From Anthopleura xanthogrammica (taxonomy: Eukaryota > Cnidaria > Anthozoa > Actiniaria > Actiniidae), in the NCBI GenBank assembly GCA_964019055.1, contig OZ025207.1, forward strand, positions 67,001-131,000: a stretch of 64,000 nucleotides of DNA. The letters run 5' to 3'. Positions 33,830 through 46,506 of the stretch are shown piece after piece (the stretch's first letter is position 1; each line of letters opens with the position of its first letter). Below the pieces are notes generated by a model, which made no database searches, was not told the origin of the DNA, and worked only from the letters and a program-made list of their open reading frames with translations. The position numbers were made by a program, and so were the translations under genes.

Positions 33830-35229
33830 GCTTAAGATATATTTTCCAGTTTATACAATAAACCCTTTAGCCCGGGATTTTATTACAGAGATTAATTTTG
33901 CCAACATGAAAGATATTTTACAGCTCTTTAAAGCCTTTCAACTCTGACCCTTCGAGCAATAGACCAGGAGTAATGTTTCGTTGCACGATAATGCTGGAGA
34001 TCTTAAGACAACAATATTAAAAGACAGCATGCTAAAAAACGCATGTTCTAAACATTTATACATTGCTAACCCTGATAAATCTGCGAAATTAGCCCGTAGT
34101 AAGTCAAAATTTATTTACAAGATATTGAATTTACAAGTGAACTCGCCATGCAAAATCTCAATATTATATGCGATAATGTTATTCTGAATTGTTCAAATGT
34201 ATACTGCAGTATATTTACAAATGTTCGGTTCTTCTAACTATAAAATTTTTACATCGAACTGAAATCAATATCAATAATAATAATGATGTATCAAACAAGC
34301 AAACAGTGGAAAATATATTTACAATGTTGTTTTTTTCTAGTTTAGACTAGCTGAATAATAATAATTTTTGCACAAGGAAAGAGTAAATTTATAACTTTCC
34401 TAAAAAGCAAAAATATTGTAAACTAAAGTGACTAAATAATTTCCTTTCAATTCTACATGAAAATACTTCACCAAATATGTATTTTTTACTGAAAACGATG
34501 AAAAATGAATTTCAGCACGTCGTATCTTTCAACAGTTAAACAATAGTTCTTCGAACCCGTTTTGTACAAAAGCTGTGTACACAAGCAAATAGATGTGTTT
34601 GTGCAAAGCTATAAACGTAGAAATTTGTTCTCGTTTTAGCACTGCTGTATTAAGTGATAACCTTTTAGCGAAATTATAATTTATAAATATATATTGATGT
34701 GTGAAATGTACGACGACACATAATATGAATACTTTACACTTGTATATTCACTACATGCAATCGACTAGGTCGTTCGAAATGTGCCGTTCGATTCGAACCT
34801 CTATGATTGCGATCGAGCTATTTTTGAATACAATTTTTCAGCAAAATATGTTGTTTTGTACTGTATTGCTTCGTAGGGTCAAGACCTCGTACGAATCTTG
34901 GCGCTTAGCCGAATTGTTTTGTACAAACACAACTCGTTCGCGATCCAAACAGCCATGTTGGTCTGCACATTGTATGTCCTAAGCTATATAAACATCCAGA
35001 ACAATTATAAACCTCCCTTTTCGTCACGAAAATTATGATTTAACTTTAAAGAGTCCTTGGGGAACAGTAAAAGTACCTTGGGAATCCTTCTTCACGCGCC
35101 ATTGTATTTTGCATCCTGCTCGCCACGTGATAGTCTAACTATCATCTATTATCAAAAGTCGTGTTTCTTCACACCTCCAAATCCCATAACGTCTTTAAAG
35201 ATATGTGATTTTCGCACTTCAGGTGGATT
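33830..35229. other. intergenic, no gene recognised
   Basis: AT-rich. 'ttttgtac' occurs several times between 34559 and 34925, and a 93-codon + frame at 34701-34982 has no recognisable feature. Nothing was called. Confidence 0.4.
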
Positions 35230-35664
35230 CTAACAGGTAAATGCTCGTGGTCTTGCGGGGGGGAGCGATTTGTACAGCTTCTTTCGAAAATGTCGTCCCT
35301 CAGAGTTGCGCTTCAAAGCACCAGACTCGATCGCTCGTTCTCGATGGAGCGAAGCTAAATCTTTCTCGCTCTTCTTTAAATCATCATGTCCTTCTTCTTT
35401 AATATCGTCTAAACTCGGTTCGTACGACGAGTGTCGTCGAACACGGCTCCCCTTGACGTTCTGTCCAGACATCTGTGTTTTATCGGACTGACTAACGTGA
35501 GATTCAATGCTTTTCTCGATGATGGACTCTTCTTCTGGGGAGCTTTTCATAGCATAAACATTCTCAACATCTTTCCTTCGAATTGTCTTCCATTCGGTCA
35601 TCGCTACTGGATTATCCGTTAGACATATCATCCTGCTGTAAATTGCTACCTCGGCGCTTTGCAT
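35230..35664 (-). CDS. hypothetical charged protein, 144 residues
   Basis: An uninterrupted frame from ATG to stop encodes a hydrophilic protein rich in K/R, E/D and S, with basic clusters such as RVRRHSS and HFRKKLYK and an acidic middle (SLDDIKEEGHDD). No signal peptide, membrane segment or known domain was recognised; it looks largely disordered. RRHSS and KRNS resemble basophilic kinase sites. Its composition is unlike the AT-rich chance frames around it. The promoter-like cluster at 35794-35839 lies about 130-175 bp upstream of the ATG. It could be a single-exon gene or one exon of a longer one. No function is assigned. Confidence 0.5.
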   Translation of the reverse strand: MQSAEVAIYSRMICLTDNPVAMTEWKTIRRKDVENVYAMKSSPEEESIIEKSIESHVSQSDKTQMSGQNVKGSRVRRHSSYEPSLDDIKEEGHDDLKKSEKDLASLHRERAIESGALKRNSEGRHFRKKLYKSLPPARPRAFTC

Positions 35665-35793
35665 ACAGTAATAATACTTCTTGTTTTTGCCAAATCAAAT
35701 CACTGTGGAGTTGACTGAAAGAGTACCTTGAATGATTTAATCGAACTACTCCAGTACATGTTGTTTACATCGCTGTGATGTAAGAAGAACGCT

Positions 35794-35839
35794 CACGTGC
35801 TATAAATATTTATAACTACAGTGACGAAAAAATCGTCAC
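35794..35839 (-). promoter_or_regulatory. TATA/E-box/CRE-like promoter cluster
   Basis: CACGTG (35794-35799), the palindromic TATAAATATTTATA (35801-35814) and an inverted pair GTGACGA/TCGTCAC with 5-bp spacing (35821-35839), each arm containing a TGACG half-site. It lies upstream of the 35230-35664 frame in the right place for a promoter. Function is inferred. Confidence 0.4.
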
Positions 35840-38800
35840 AGCGACCGTGCTTGAAAATCCTAAGGCAAACAGGTCACCAAATGTCAAATTCCAAGTTAAA
35901 AAGCTTTCAAAACTGGTTTCAGAATTTCTAAGGACCCGTTAATGGGATATATTTAGATGATTTACTTGAAGATCGCATTTGAAGTTTCTTTGTATATATT
36001 CCTATCTCATTTACATACTACTATGGTGTCTAAAGTGAAATTTGAATTCTCAGCTCTAGAATAAATGAGAATGGCTTATTATCTGGACATGAGGTACGCC
36101 CCGTCAAGAATAAATTACATGGTATTGTTCAAACCACTTTGTACAAAAAAATCGCAAAGAAAGTGTGAAATAAGAAATATAAACAAAAAGTAAGAATGCT
36201 AAAAATGCTAAAAACGCAAGAATAAGCCAGATATGCTGTTGTGAGGTGGAAAACAAAGTCTGCGGTACCCGCTTAAACGATAATTGACGCTTCAGAGAAT
36301 AAATATTAGTAGAATGCGCCAAAAAACCAACATCAGTAATCAAGCTATACCCTGAATTGCGACAAAGTTAGGAGTCGATGGTAGAAAATACTAATGACTT
36401 ATTTTAGAAATTAGCTTCAAAACAATTTTTTTCCATCGCAGTACTGTGGCTGTTTTTTATTAGTGCTAAAGCCACTACAACACCGACTTCATAGAATAAC
36501 AACAAAAACAACAAATATATATTCAAGACACGAGTAACTTAACCATATAAGCAATTTTTTTCCAGATTTGTTCGTAAACACGCCGGTATCTTTTGAACAA
36601 TTTTTTAAAGCCATAAAAATAATGGGGGGAAAAAAAATGGGATATAAATTTTTAAAGCAGTTGTTTTCAATAAATCTAAGGAATAATCTAATGTAGCACG
36701 TATTCAAAGGAAATAAAAGCTTTTCGTAGAAGTTATTGTTCCGGTTTTGTCGCGCACCGGTGCCCAGGTATTGTATACTAATGAATGAACATGTTCTGAA
36801 AAACGCGCGCTTTAATCTGATTTATTTTATCTGTTGGTACTTAATGCTAATAACAGCAGTCGATAGTCGATAAGAACAACCGCGTGTCTTCAAATATAGG
36901 GGGTCGTTCTTATTTATTTATCTATTTATTTTTGTTGGGAAATTTATGAAGGTGAAGGATAAAGAAAGGGTGCGAAAAAAGGGCGCGAAAATAGTCTAAC
37001 TTGGGTACCAGAATTGACCACAAGCTAAAGTGAATATTACAATAATGAATAGGAGGAACACGTGTCTTTTCCACAGTAATTATCAAGATATAAACATTGA
37101 CCAAATAGTGACTTTTAAAACAATTCTTGACTCTGAAAACAATATCTTTTTTGATATTTTATACAAGATGTTGAGTGAAGTATTTTATACAAGTTTTTGT
37201 GAAAATAAAGTTGTCGTTGGATAAGGCATTAATCTAGATTGCAGTTAGAAAAATCATCTATCGAAAGTAAATTTGAACTTAAACTTGTGAGGACACAAAG
37301 TGGCTTAAGGCACGTACGTCTTTCCAGCTCATACCATTTGCAGGTGGCACTATTTTTTGGTAGAATGGATTAATGACCTTTCGACCCGTTCATGGATTTG
37401 TTTTCATATTGTGTTTTTAAGTCATATCCTGTTCTAAAAGCCATATTTAAAGAGCTAAGCTTTAAGATTCTTGTAAGTATTACACACATGATTTTATTTC
37501 CAAGTTCGTGTTCTGTGGCGTCAGAAGTTAAAATTGTTGTTGCTAGGTTCCAAGTTACAGGACCAAATATGGTACGTTGGTTGACAAACAATAGGTTTGT
37601 TGTCGTATGTGGATATGAGAGACTCATAGAAGAGAAGGGCAAGGCAAACAAACAAGGCGAGGGAAGAGAAGGAAACAGAACAGAACAGAACAGAACAGAA
37701 TAAATAAATAGAAAATATGAGAGAGAAAAGAAGAATAAAAAAACAACATAAAATTGAACATGTAAAATGTTTAAGAATCGAACCTTACAAGTCAATAAGT
37801 TTGGCGGCATGAGGCGAGTGCACTATATACCGCTACGCAATAGATCAGCCAATCGAGGCTGTCTTTTCTCCAACCTTTTGTTAGCACTCTTTCTTTTTTT
37901 TTAAAAAAAAGAGTTAAAGTGATTCGTCGTCTCAGCGATCAAAAGCAAACCGCGTTTTCATTATTAGTTTTGTTCACAATAATTTGGTAAACAGCGCCTT
38001 TGGGCTAAACGGAGTTTACAAATTAATTCATTATTTCTATATTATCATATAAAAAAACCTACAATAATAGTCTCCGAGTTTCAGCTGAACGACTAGATGA
38101 TTTTCACGAGTCAGTAACTTAACACGCGGGCAACCAAGGAATGTCCTACCTCACCCCCATCCCCCTAAAGTTTAAGAGTGTTTTTCACTTTCGGCTTAAC
38201 TTATGATAGCGAAAGGAAGTGTTGGAGACATTTCGACAATGAGCGTTTGTAATATCATCAAAGTTGTTTTTTTTTTGCTGTACTAGACAGTCTCTTCCTG
38301 TTGATGTGCAGTTCGTCCCCCTGCCTGTTTTATGGATCGTTTCATCCATCTGTCACCAAATTCCTATAATGGTAGTTTATTCCATTCTTATATCTTCATC
38401 CTAACTTTGAATTGTCTATGTATCATCAGATCTAGAGCTAGTCGTATTGAGAGTCATGATTGACGGTCATTCTTTGATATCAGCCCGTCAGTACATCTAC
38501 ATGCATACACTCAAAAAAACAACTCACTCATTAATCTTTGCGATATGAAGTGATATTTTGGACCTCTGAGTTGGTCTGGTCGTTAAGGAGCAGTTCATGA
38601 ATTTAATGGTTGAAGAGAGAGAGAGAGTTGGGGAGGCGGAACTTGGAGGAAGGAAGGGAGGAAGTGAGTGATTAGATGAAATTACATTTTTTTCTATTCA
38701 CATTTTATAGAGGACGAATTTGGCCTGAATTGTGGAATTGTGGGAAAATGTGGGATTCTAATCTTTTCCAAGTTTTTCTACTAGCTTTCTCAATTCTACA

Positions 38801-39006
38801 TATGACGAACGGTTCTTAATCCTGCCAAAACAGAGTCCTTTACAACTACGCTTAACTGGTGATTGAGTTTGCAACACACAAGCCCTAAGGCTCAATATAT
38901 TTTGTTATGGCGGCGTTTCCATGCACAGATTATCTAGAGTCATCAACATTACTGACCAATATCAAACTATCGCCACACGTAAAGATATATTGCATCTGAT
39001 AGCACC
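35840..39006. other. intergenic, no gene recognised
   Basis: AT-rich. A short (ACAGA)n run at 37671-37700 repeats the TONSL intron 7 motif. A 'gagagagaga' tract lies near 38616-38627. Frames here are short and featureless. Confidence 0.4.
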
Positions 39007-39201
39007 GGCGAATATGAATGGTTGGTAAGGTACCTGTATTGGTGTTGCATGCACAGATCCACTATTATCAGGATAATATGAATGGTTGGTAAGGTACTTG
39101 TATTGGTGTTGCATGCACAGATCCACTATTATCAGGATAATATGAATGGTTGGTAAGGTACCTGTATTGGTGTTGCATGCACAGATCCACTATTATCAGG
39201 A
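39007..39201 (+). repeat. 64-bp tandem repeat, 3 copies
   Basis: Units containing 'gaatggttggtaaggta' and 'gcatgcacagatccactatt' repeat with a period of 64 bp and almost no divergence. Confidence 0.93.
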
Positions 39202-39245
39202 GTTTAGAGTTTAGGGTTATAATGAAATTTTGAAGCAAGTTTTCA

Positions 39246-40105
39246 AAATTCATTCATTCATTCATTCTTTCATTCAATTTTCTTTCATTCATTCATTCAT
39301 CGACCCATCCATCCATCCATCCATCCATCCATCCATTCACCCTCCATCCATCCATCCATCCATCCATCCATCCATCCATCCATCCATCCATCCATCCATC
39401 CATCCATCCATCCATCCATCCATCCATTCACCATCCATCCATCCATCCATCCATCCATCCATCCATCCATTCACCATTCATCCATCCACCCACCCACCCA
39501 TCCATCCATCCATCCATCCATCCATCCATCCATCCATCCATCCATCCATCCATCCATCCATTCACCATTCATCCATCCACCCACCCACCCATCCATCCAT
39601 CCATCCATCCATCCATCCATCCATCCATCCATCCATCCATCCATCCATCCATCCATCCATCCATCCATCCATCCATTCACCATTCATCCATCCATCCATC
39701 CATCCATCCATTCACCCTCCATCCATCCATCCATCCATCCATCCATCCATCCATCCATCCATCCATCCATTCACCATCCATCCATCCATCCATCCATCCA
39801 TCCATCCATCCATTCACCATTCATCCATCCACCCACCCACCCATCCATCCATCCATCCATCCATCCATCCATCCATCCATCCATCCATCCATCCATCCAT
39901 TCACCATTCATCCATCCACCCACCCACCCATCCATCCATCCATCCATCCATCCATCCATCCATCCATCCATCCATCCATCCATCCATTCACCATTCATCC
40001 ATCCATCCATCCATCCATCCATCCATTCACCATTCATCCATCCACCCACCCACCCATCCATCCATCCATCCATCCATCCATCCATCCATCCATCCATCCA
40101 TCCAT

Positions 40106-40137
<32 letters not shown>

Positions 40138-40146
40138 TCGTTCATT
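39246..40146 (+). repeat. (ATCC)n/(ATTC)n microsatellite with higher-order structure
   Basis: About 900 bp of CATC tetramers broken at intervals by 'cattcaccattcatccatcc' and 'acccacccaccc' blocks, so a higher-order unit of about 100 bp is visible. It is the same class of repeat as 1794-2452, read on the other strand. IHPS frames are artefacts. Confidence 0.95.
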
Positions 40147-40162
40147 CACTTATTTGTTTTGA

Positions 40163-41056
40163 AAACTATATAGAGTGCAAATAATATAACCGTGAAATAG
40201 ATAGCAAGAAATAGGAGATAGTTAGTGCTTAGTTAGGCAAGACATAGGAAGTCAGCGAGGCATTACAGGAGCACGGGCTTTTTCTAGATCAACGACTCAG
40301 TGCACAAAAGAATGTGTTTCTGACGTTTAATGAGTTAAAAATGAAGACACAGGTCAATAAATCAAGACGCAGATACAACTATTTGAATTGTAATACTGAT
40401 AGATTAATGTGGAATAAAAGTTTGTTCAAATTATCACGGTTGTTTTTTTTATTCCGCATTACAAAACCGCAGCATAGTGGTGATCATTTGACTAATTAAA
40501 CATGCTTGCACGTGCAAGACCCGTCACGGCTCGCTTATTTCTCCACTAATCAAATTTAGGCAGAACTTAGGACATAATTAGTCATTAGTTAGCTAGCTAA
40601 CTATTTCACGGTTATATTATTTGCACTCTAATATAGGAAGTTTAAAAAGCAGGATAAGAATAAAATGCTATTGTTTTTAAATTCTAATTTGTATTTATTT
40701 TAATTGGTTCGGTATAAGTGTTGTTTTTGTGATATTTTGAGCTTTATTTTCCATTTGTTTATGGAACATTACCCCGCTAAGCCACAAAGTGTTCCTGGTG
40801 ACTGCGCATGACCGAGCATGAATAACAACTTCCTGCCAAGAGTGTATTTACACTGCTGATGTTTGTAGCATGCATTTTATGATCCTAATACAATACATTA
40901 TATATAATATAATATATATTTAAATTTATCACATTTAGAATAGAAATCCGAGAGTAAATTAATGTGAGCTGAGAGTCGTATGCAGATTGTGCTGAATGTA
41001 GTGGTAGTGCTTAGAGAGAAAGTGGGCCAAAATGGAAACCAGTATGTAAATATTGA

Positions 41057-41089
<33 letters not shown>

Positions 41090-43180
41090 TCCACTAAGCA
41101 AGAATGCCCTCAGATATACACAGTTTTATCATCTAGTTTTTCCTGATCTACAAGCATCACCATATCCTATTTTCTCTATGAACGTGCCGAAAATTCTAAA
41201 CAAACTCCTTCTATCTGCAGGGGCTATTCCTAATGACATGCTAAAATCCTTAGATATTAATTCATTATAGTTAGAGCTAATCATGTTTTCGGCCTTCATT
41301 GTTGGACAATATCAGCAAGTGCCTACACCAATTAAAATGAATCCCATAGAGATTTTTTTCCATACGTGCTCAGTATATTGTAACTCATGTTATTGTAGAA
41401 TAACTATACGTGTGTACCCAGGCATGTTAATAGTCAGAAGCGAAGCCACATGCTGAAAGGCACAGCGAGATACCTCTGAAATTAGATATTCGCTTTTAAA
41501 CTCATTTTATGTATCGATCGATGATTCTCATTTCGTTAAAAATCATTGGTCTATGCACGTACGTCCCAGTAGATTGAGTTTGTATTAATGTGTTAATAAT
41601 CATGCATGGAAGTATCGTATAGAGCTTTTAACACATGCACATATACAAAGAAACAGGTTCTTATTCCTATCGTATAAAGACCCTATAAGAGTTTCTGTGA
41701 GTCATTAATACTACTGACAATGTCCCTGCCGCATGCCATGACGAGACTCTGGATTGTGAACCAAAAATCCGCGGGTAATATCCGTTCCTTCTTCTCCCTC
41801 ATGTCTATTTTTACGTTTACTCTCACTAGACGAATTTAAATTCTATGATCACCTTTGTATGATAAAGAGAAACGAAACACAATATTAAATACTCGGACTG
41901 GTAATGTTATCAGTTAATTTTCAGTTACGCATAAAAGTAAGAAGTATAGGGAAGTGAAAGGAAGAGAACAGAAGAGAAGAGAACAGAAAGGAAGAGAAGA
42001 GAAGAGAAGAGAACAGAACAGAACAGAAGGGTGAAGAAAAGAAGAGTGCAGAAAAGAAAAGAACTGAGAAGAGATGAGAAGGGAAGGGAAGGGAACAGAA
42101 CAGAACAAGATGCGTTAACAATAAAGAATTCCTAGATTCCTCTTCGTTATTTCCATCCCAAAGAGCTAGGATGGAACCAGCTAATAATAGACATATAGGA
42201 GTATGTTAGAGAACAACAACCACTGCACGGTACTTTTTCCTCACAGCATGGATTCTCTTCCAATCGATGTTCTTTGTTTTCGAAAGTAAATAACTGACCT
42301 GTTGGAATTGTGTTGATTAGTGTGAACTAGAATGTACACAGTGAATAGTACATCGTTGTTAGGGTATTCAATTTCCGCTAAAGCTATGCTACATAACGCA
42401 ATAAATGCAGTACGTAAATTTAGAAAATTACATGGGCGCAAATATATATCCTTTCACTGGGATCTTAAACGCATTTTTTTCATCATAGTGACGCATTTGT
42501 AACATTTTTAGACTCTTAATTTTTTCCCATTTACAGGTTTTAGACGACGCCCCCTCACCCCCCCCCCCCCCCCTCGTAGATCCACGAATGTAATAGTAAA
42601 TATGTAATATTATACCCATCTGCAGTACTGACCCATTCAACGTATTAGAAAACCTACAGTTTAAGCATTGTGTCGAGGGAAATGTCAATATTTAGTCGTT
42701 TCGATAATAGCGAAGGTCGATCACTCCTATTGATAACAGTGGATATCTTGTAATATTTACTAAAAGGATTCATGAAATATAGCCATCTATCTAGAAACAC
42801 ACAGTCCCTGACATTGAAATGGCTTCTGAAATAGACCATTGTGATTGGATGAGCTGTTTCATTGGAAACCTTTTAAGTGCTGTAAGTTTTCACTCATTAA
42901 AAGATGTTCTCTTGCTGGAATGTAAATGGTTTGGAAATGAGTTTCCCAATAAATCTTCTGTTATCGACGGGTGTTAGTGAATTTATCTTATTTACATTAC
43001 AATTATTAGGCGAACGATTAAGTCAATGTAGAGGACGCCATTCAGTCTCTGGAATACATTAACAAAAGATGGATACATCTGTCATTAAAGTATACCGAAT
43101 ACGAATTCAAAATCTGGAATAGAAGATATCCAACCATGATGTTTTCAGTTTCAATTAGTTCTGTATGGTTTGCGCGCGAA
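40163..43180. other. intergenic, no gene recognised
   Basis: Includes (GAAA)n at 41056-41090, a GA/GAACA-rich patch at 41935-42110 (with AGAAC units as in TONSL intron 7) and a C-run at about 42558-42573. No supported gene. Confidence 0.4.
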
Positions 43181-43184
43181 TTAC

Positions 43185-43510
43185 TAGCTACTTCGGTTTC
43201 TTTTCATTTTTCTTTGATAAACCATCTTTACTTTTTTCTTGTCAAAATAACTGAGAAACAAAGATAAATCCCATTAAGATAACTTATATGCTTTGCCCGC
43301 GGAATACCACTTCGGTTTCTTTTGATTTTTCTTTGATAAACCGTCTTCAGACTTTCGAAAAAATATTACAGGTTTTTTTCTTTTCTTTTCAAAATAACTG
43401 AGAAACAAAGATAAATTCCATTAAAATAACTTATATGGTTTGCCCGCGAAATACCACTTCGGTTTCTTTTGATTTTTCTTAGATTTTTCTTTACTTTCGA
43501 AAGAAATGTT
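43185..43510 (+). repeat. imperfect tandem repeat, about 3 copies of 119-147 bp
   Basis: 'acttcggtttctttt' followed by 'caaaataactgagaaacaaa' and 'aacttatatg' recurs at about 43190, 43308 and 43455. The copies have diverged. Confidence 0.75.
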
Positions 43511-44329
43511 ATAAATTTTCTTCTTTCTAAACGTTATCGTACTTCTACTGCTTCTTCGACCATTTTTTATTTTCAATTAATTTCAATTCCAGTAAGATTA
43601 TTTTAGTATGTTTTGAGCACGAAATACCGCTTTTGTTTTGATATTCTTAAGAACTTGTTTATAACATCGCAATGCCAAGCTTCATCTCTTTGTGTTTTCT
43701 CAACAGGACATACTTGAGTCAATAGAACTTTTTTTCAATGAGTGTCCAATACGACTGCTGCTTCCCTCAGCGTGGACCCTGTTTTATCCTACCGCCATCC
43801 TATAAGAAGGCTTCTGGTACAATTACCAAGAAACCAGGAAACAAAAGCAATTGAAGAGAGTTTTCCTGGAAACCATGCTGCTTTGCCTTATTATTCCATG
43901 ATCACTGCATCACGTACGCGGCTATACTATATTATATATTACGATTCGAAGGAAAGTTTTTAATATCGTTGCCTGAAAATCTGAGAATTTGTTAATAAAT
44001 AAAAATTGCCAAATTTGTTCTTTAATCTATTCTTTTCTTTCGTTCTTTCTCTCTCTCAAAATTTAAATATAATATATGACTAAGGTTTGCTTTCATGCAC
44101 ATGTTTTTAGCTACGAAACACTGCGCAAGTAAAAAAAGGTAAAGGAAAAGACAATATTTTACTTCGAACTCGCGGGGAGTGGTCGCCCAAGTCTCCCGAG
44201 CCAGAGGCTCATGTATAAAGCGTTCTAAGATGTGCACTTTACTACCTCAAACTATCAATGCTTCGTATTATGGGTAATTAAAGCTAAAGCTACACTACAC
44301 AGGACAGAGTCGAAACGGATGTAAAGATA

Positions 44330-44395
44330 CTGAGAATCGAACCGTGGACCTCTAGCTCCGAAGCACTAACCAACTGAGCTATGCCTGCTCCTTAT
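44330..44395 (-). mobile_element. tRNA-like SINE head or tRNA pseudogene
   Basis: On the minus strand: TAGCTCAGTTGG (A box), then GGTTCGATTCT (B box, 10 of 11). Anticodon and T stems do not pair properly, so a functional tRNA is unlikely. Confidence 0.6.
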
Positions 44396-44859
44396 GAAAG
44401 TGCAGAATACATATGTCTTATTAGACATTTTAGGGTTGAATACAATGCATATATCGGCATGTGCTGGTTACATTTATGGGGTCGATAAAAGTAATAAATA
44501 ATGCGGGTAGATTATTCTCACATAAATAGCACGCGCGCAAGAGACAGTCAAAATTTACAGTCAAAATTTTGAATCATTATTTTCAATAAAATATTCATAT
44601 TTAATATGAACAATTCGGCTGATTAAAATGTCTGGTGAATTTACAAACTAGTTTTCTATGTTATTTTTGTAATAAAATATCCTGGTGTAAGGTTTATTGT
44701 ATAAACGGTGTTTAGAAAAGAATTTTATGAAAATAGTTATCTATTTCCTTATGGACTGTATAATATTTATATCAGCAGAGGAATGGTAGCTGACAGATTC
44801 ATGGTTTAATTTGTTAGCATTCTCTTTAAAAGGGTTCTGAATTACAGGAATAGAGTTTA

Positions 44860-45281
44860 AGGTGATTAGGGAGGGGTGGGTAGGGACTTCCCCTTTCCCA
44901 CCACACTACCCCTTTAGGACCTGACATTTTCCCCATTCATTTTAGGGTTATCCCACCCCACTACCCCTCGGGGAACCTTTGACATTCCCTTTAGAAGTTG
45001 TAGGTTAGTATAGAATGAGGGAAGAGCTTCACACAAAGATCCAGATTAGCAATTCCTTCCACATGGGGTGGGTGACGGGGGAGGCAGATGGCTTTTAAAA
45101 AATAGTAATACTAATATTATATTTGGAATCTTATACATAATAGTGTAATGTAAGAGATTCCAAATAAAATGTAAAGCATTACCAATATCGCCCCATCCCC
45201 TCCCCCCCCCCCCCCCCGCCATAAATAGTTACTAGTATATGCCTTGACCACTTCAAGGGAAGTAAAAAACGGTGATTCTAT
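44860..45281. other. C-rich 3' flank of the SLC6 gene
   Basis: Contains 'cccaccacactacccc' twice in related form and a C-run at about 45203-45217. No gene and no clear poly(A) signal for the SLC6 gene was identified. Confidence 0.4.
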
Positions 45282-46469
45282 TTATATTCTATGATCCGCG
45301 TTGTTAAGATCAGATTCAATTGCTTCGTTATCATGATTTTCCGAAGTTGAAGCAAAATTATTGGTTGAAGTTTGACGCAAAGAGTTCGAATCATTATCGT
45401 CGTCTGTATTATCAAGATTATCATTACTAGTTCTTTCAAGACCACTGTTATCGTAACCAAGGGAATGATTAGCGTTGCTGCTGTAACCATGGTAACTGCT
45501 TTGCGAACCATTACTCGAACTATTACTCGAGCCACTGGCTGTATTGTGGTTAGCGGAATGATTGCTAGTTCTTATCTCCTCATTGGATGGAAAACCGTTC
45601 ATTTCAAGAGCCTCGGTATCGTAACCAATGTAGTTTGTTGGTGACGTCAAATCGTAAGTCCCGGATCTTTGACCGAAAGTGTCTTGACAAGTCTCAAATA
45701 AGTCCTTACAAAACCCGCAACTCATTGACTTGCCTTCAGAAATGGGCGAGTTTCTTAATCTTTTGAAGCAACTTTGAAAGAGAGGATAGGCAAGACATAC
45801 TAAAGGGATGATAATCAGTAGGTAGTACAAAACGCTGGCCCAAGTGGGGTAGGGTAGAGAGACGAGGTGTCCCTATAAAGGTAAAACACCAAAGGAAAGT
45901 TAACACAGGAACCTCTAGACTGTCATACAGCCCTGGATGAGAAAGTAATGAGTGATGTGTGTGAACAGTTGGATTAGACTGTTATACAGCCCTGGATGAG
46001 AAAGTAATGAGTGATGTATGAACAGTTGTATTAGACTGTTATACAGCCCTGCAGCATGAGAAAGTAATGAGTGATGTATGTGAACAGTTGGATTAGACTG
46101 TTATACAGCCCTGGATGAGAAAGTAATGAGTGATGTATGTGAACAGTTGGATTAGACTGTTATACAGCCCTGCAGCATGAGAAAGTAATGAGTGATGTAT
46201 GTGAACAGTTGGATTAGACTGTTATACAGCCCTGCATGAGAAAGTAATGAGTGATGTATGAACAGTTGGAACTGCAGTCAGGTGATCAGGGAAGGTGTGA
46301 CAAATATCACTTGTCGATAATGCATTATATTATTATGTAGAAATAAAACTGGCCATGAAAGGTTTCTTTAGGTTAAGATTAATTTAGATGATAACTGGAT
46401 TTAGTTAAATTTAGCTTTTAAACATTTATGAGTTTGTTAACAAGTAAATCTGCTTCTGAGTGTGTAGTG

Positions 46470-46506
<37 letters not shown>

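Noticed and set aside
44330..44395. Functional tRNA gene
   Set aside because: A and B boxes are visible, but anticodon and T stems do not pair and the acceptor ends do not match.
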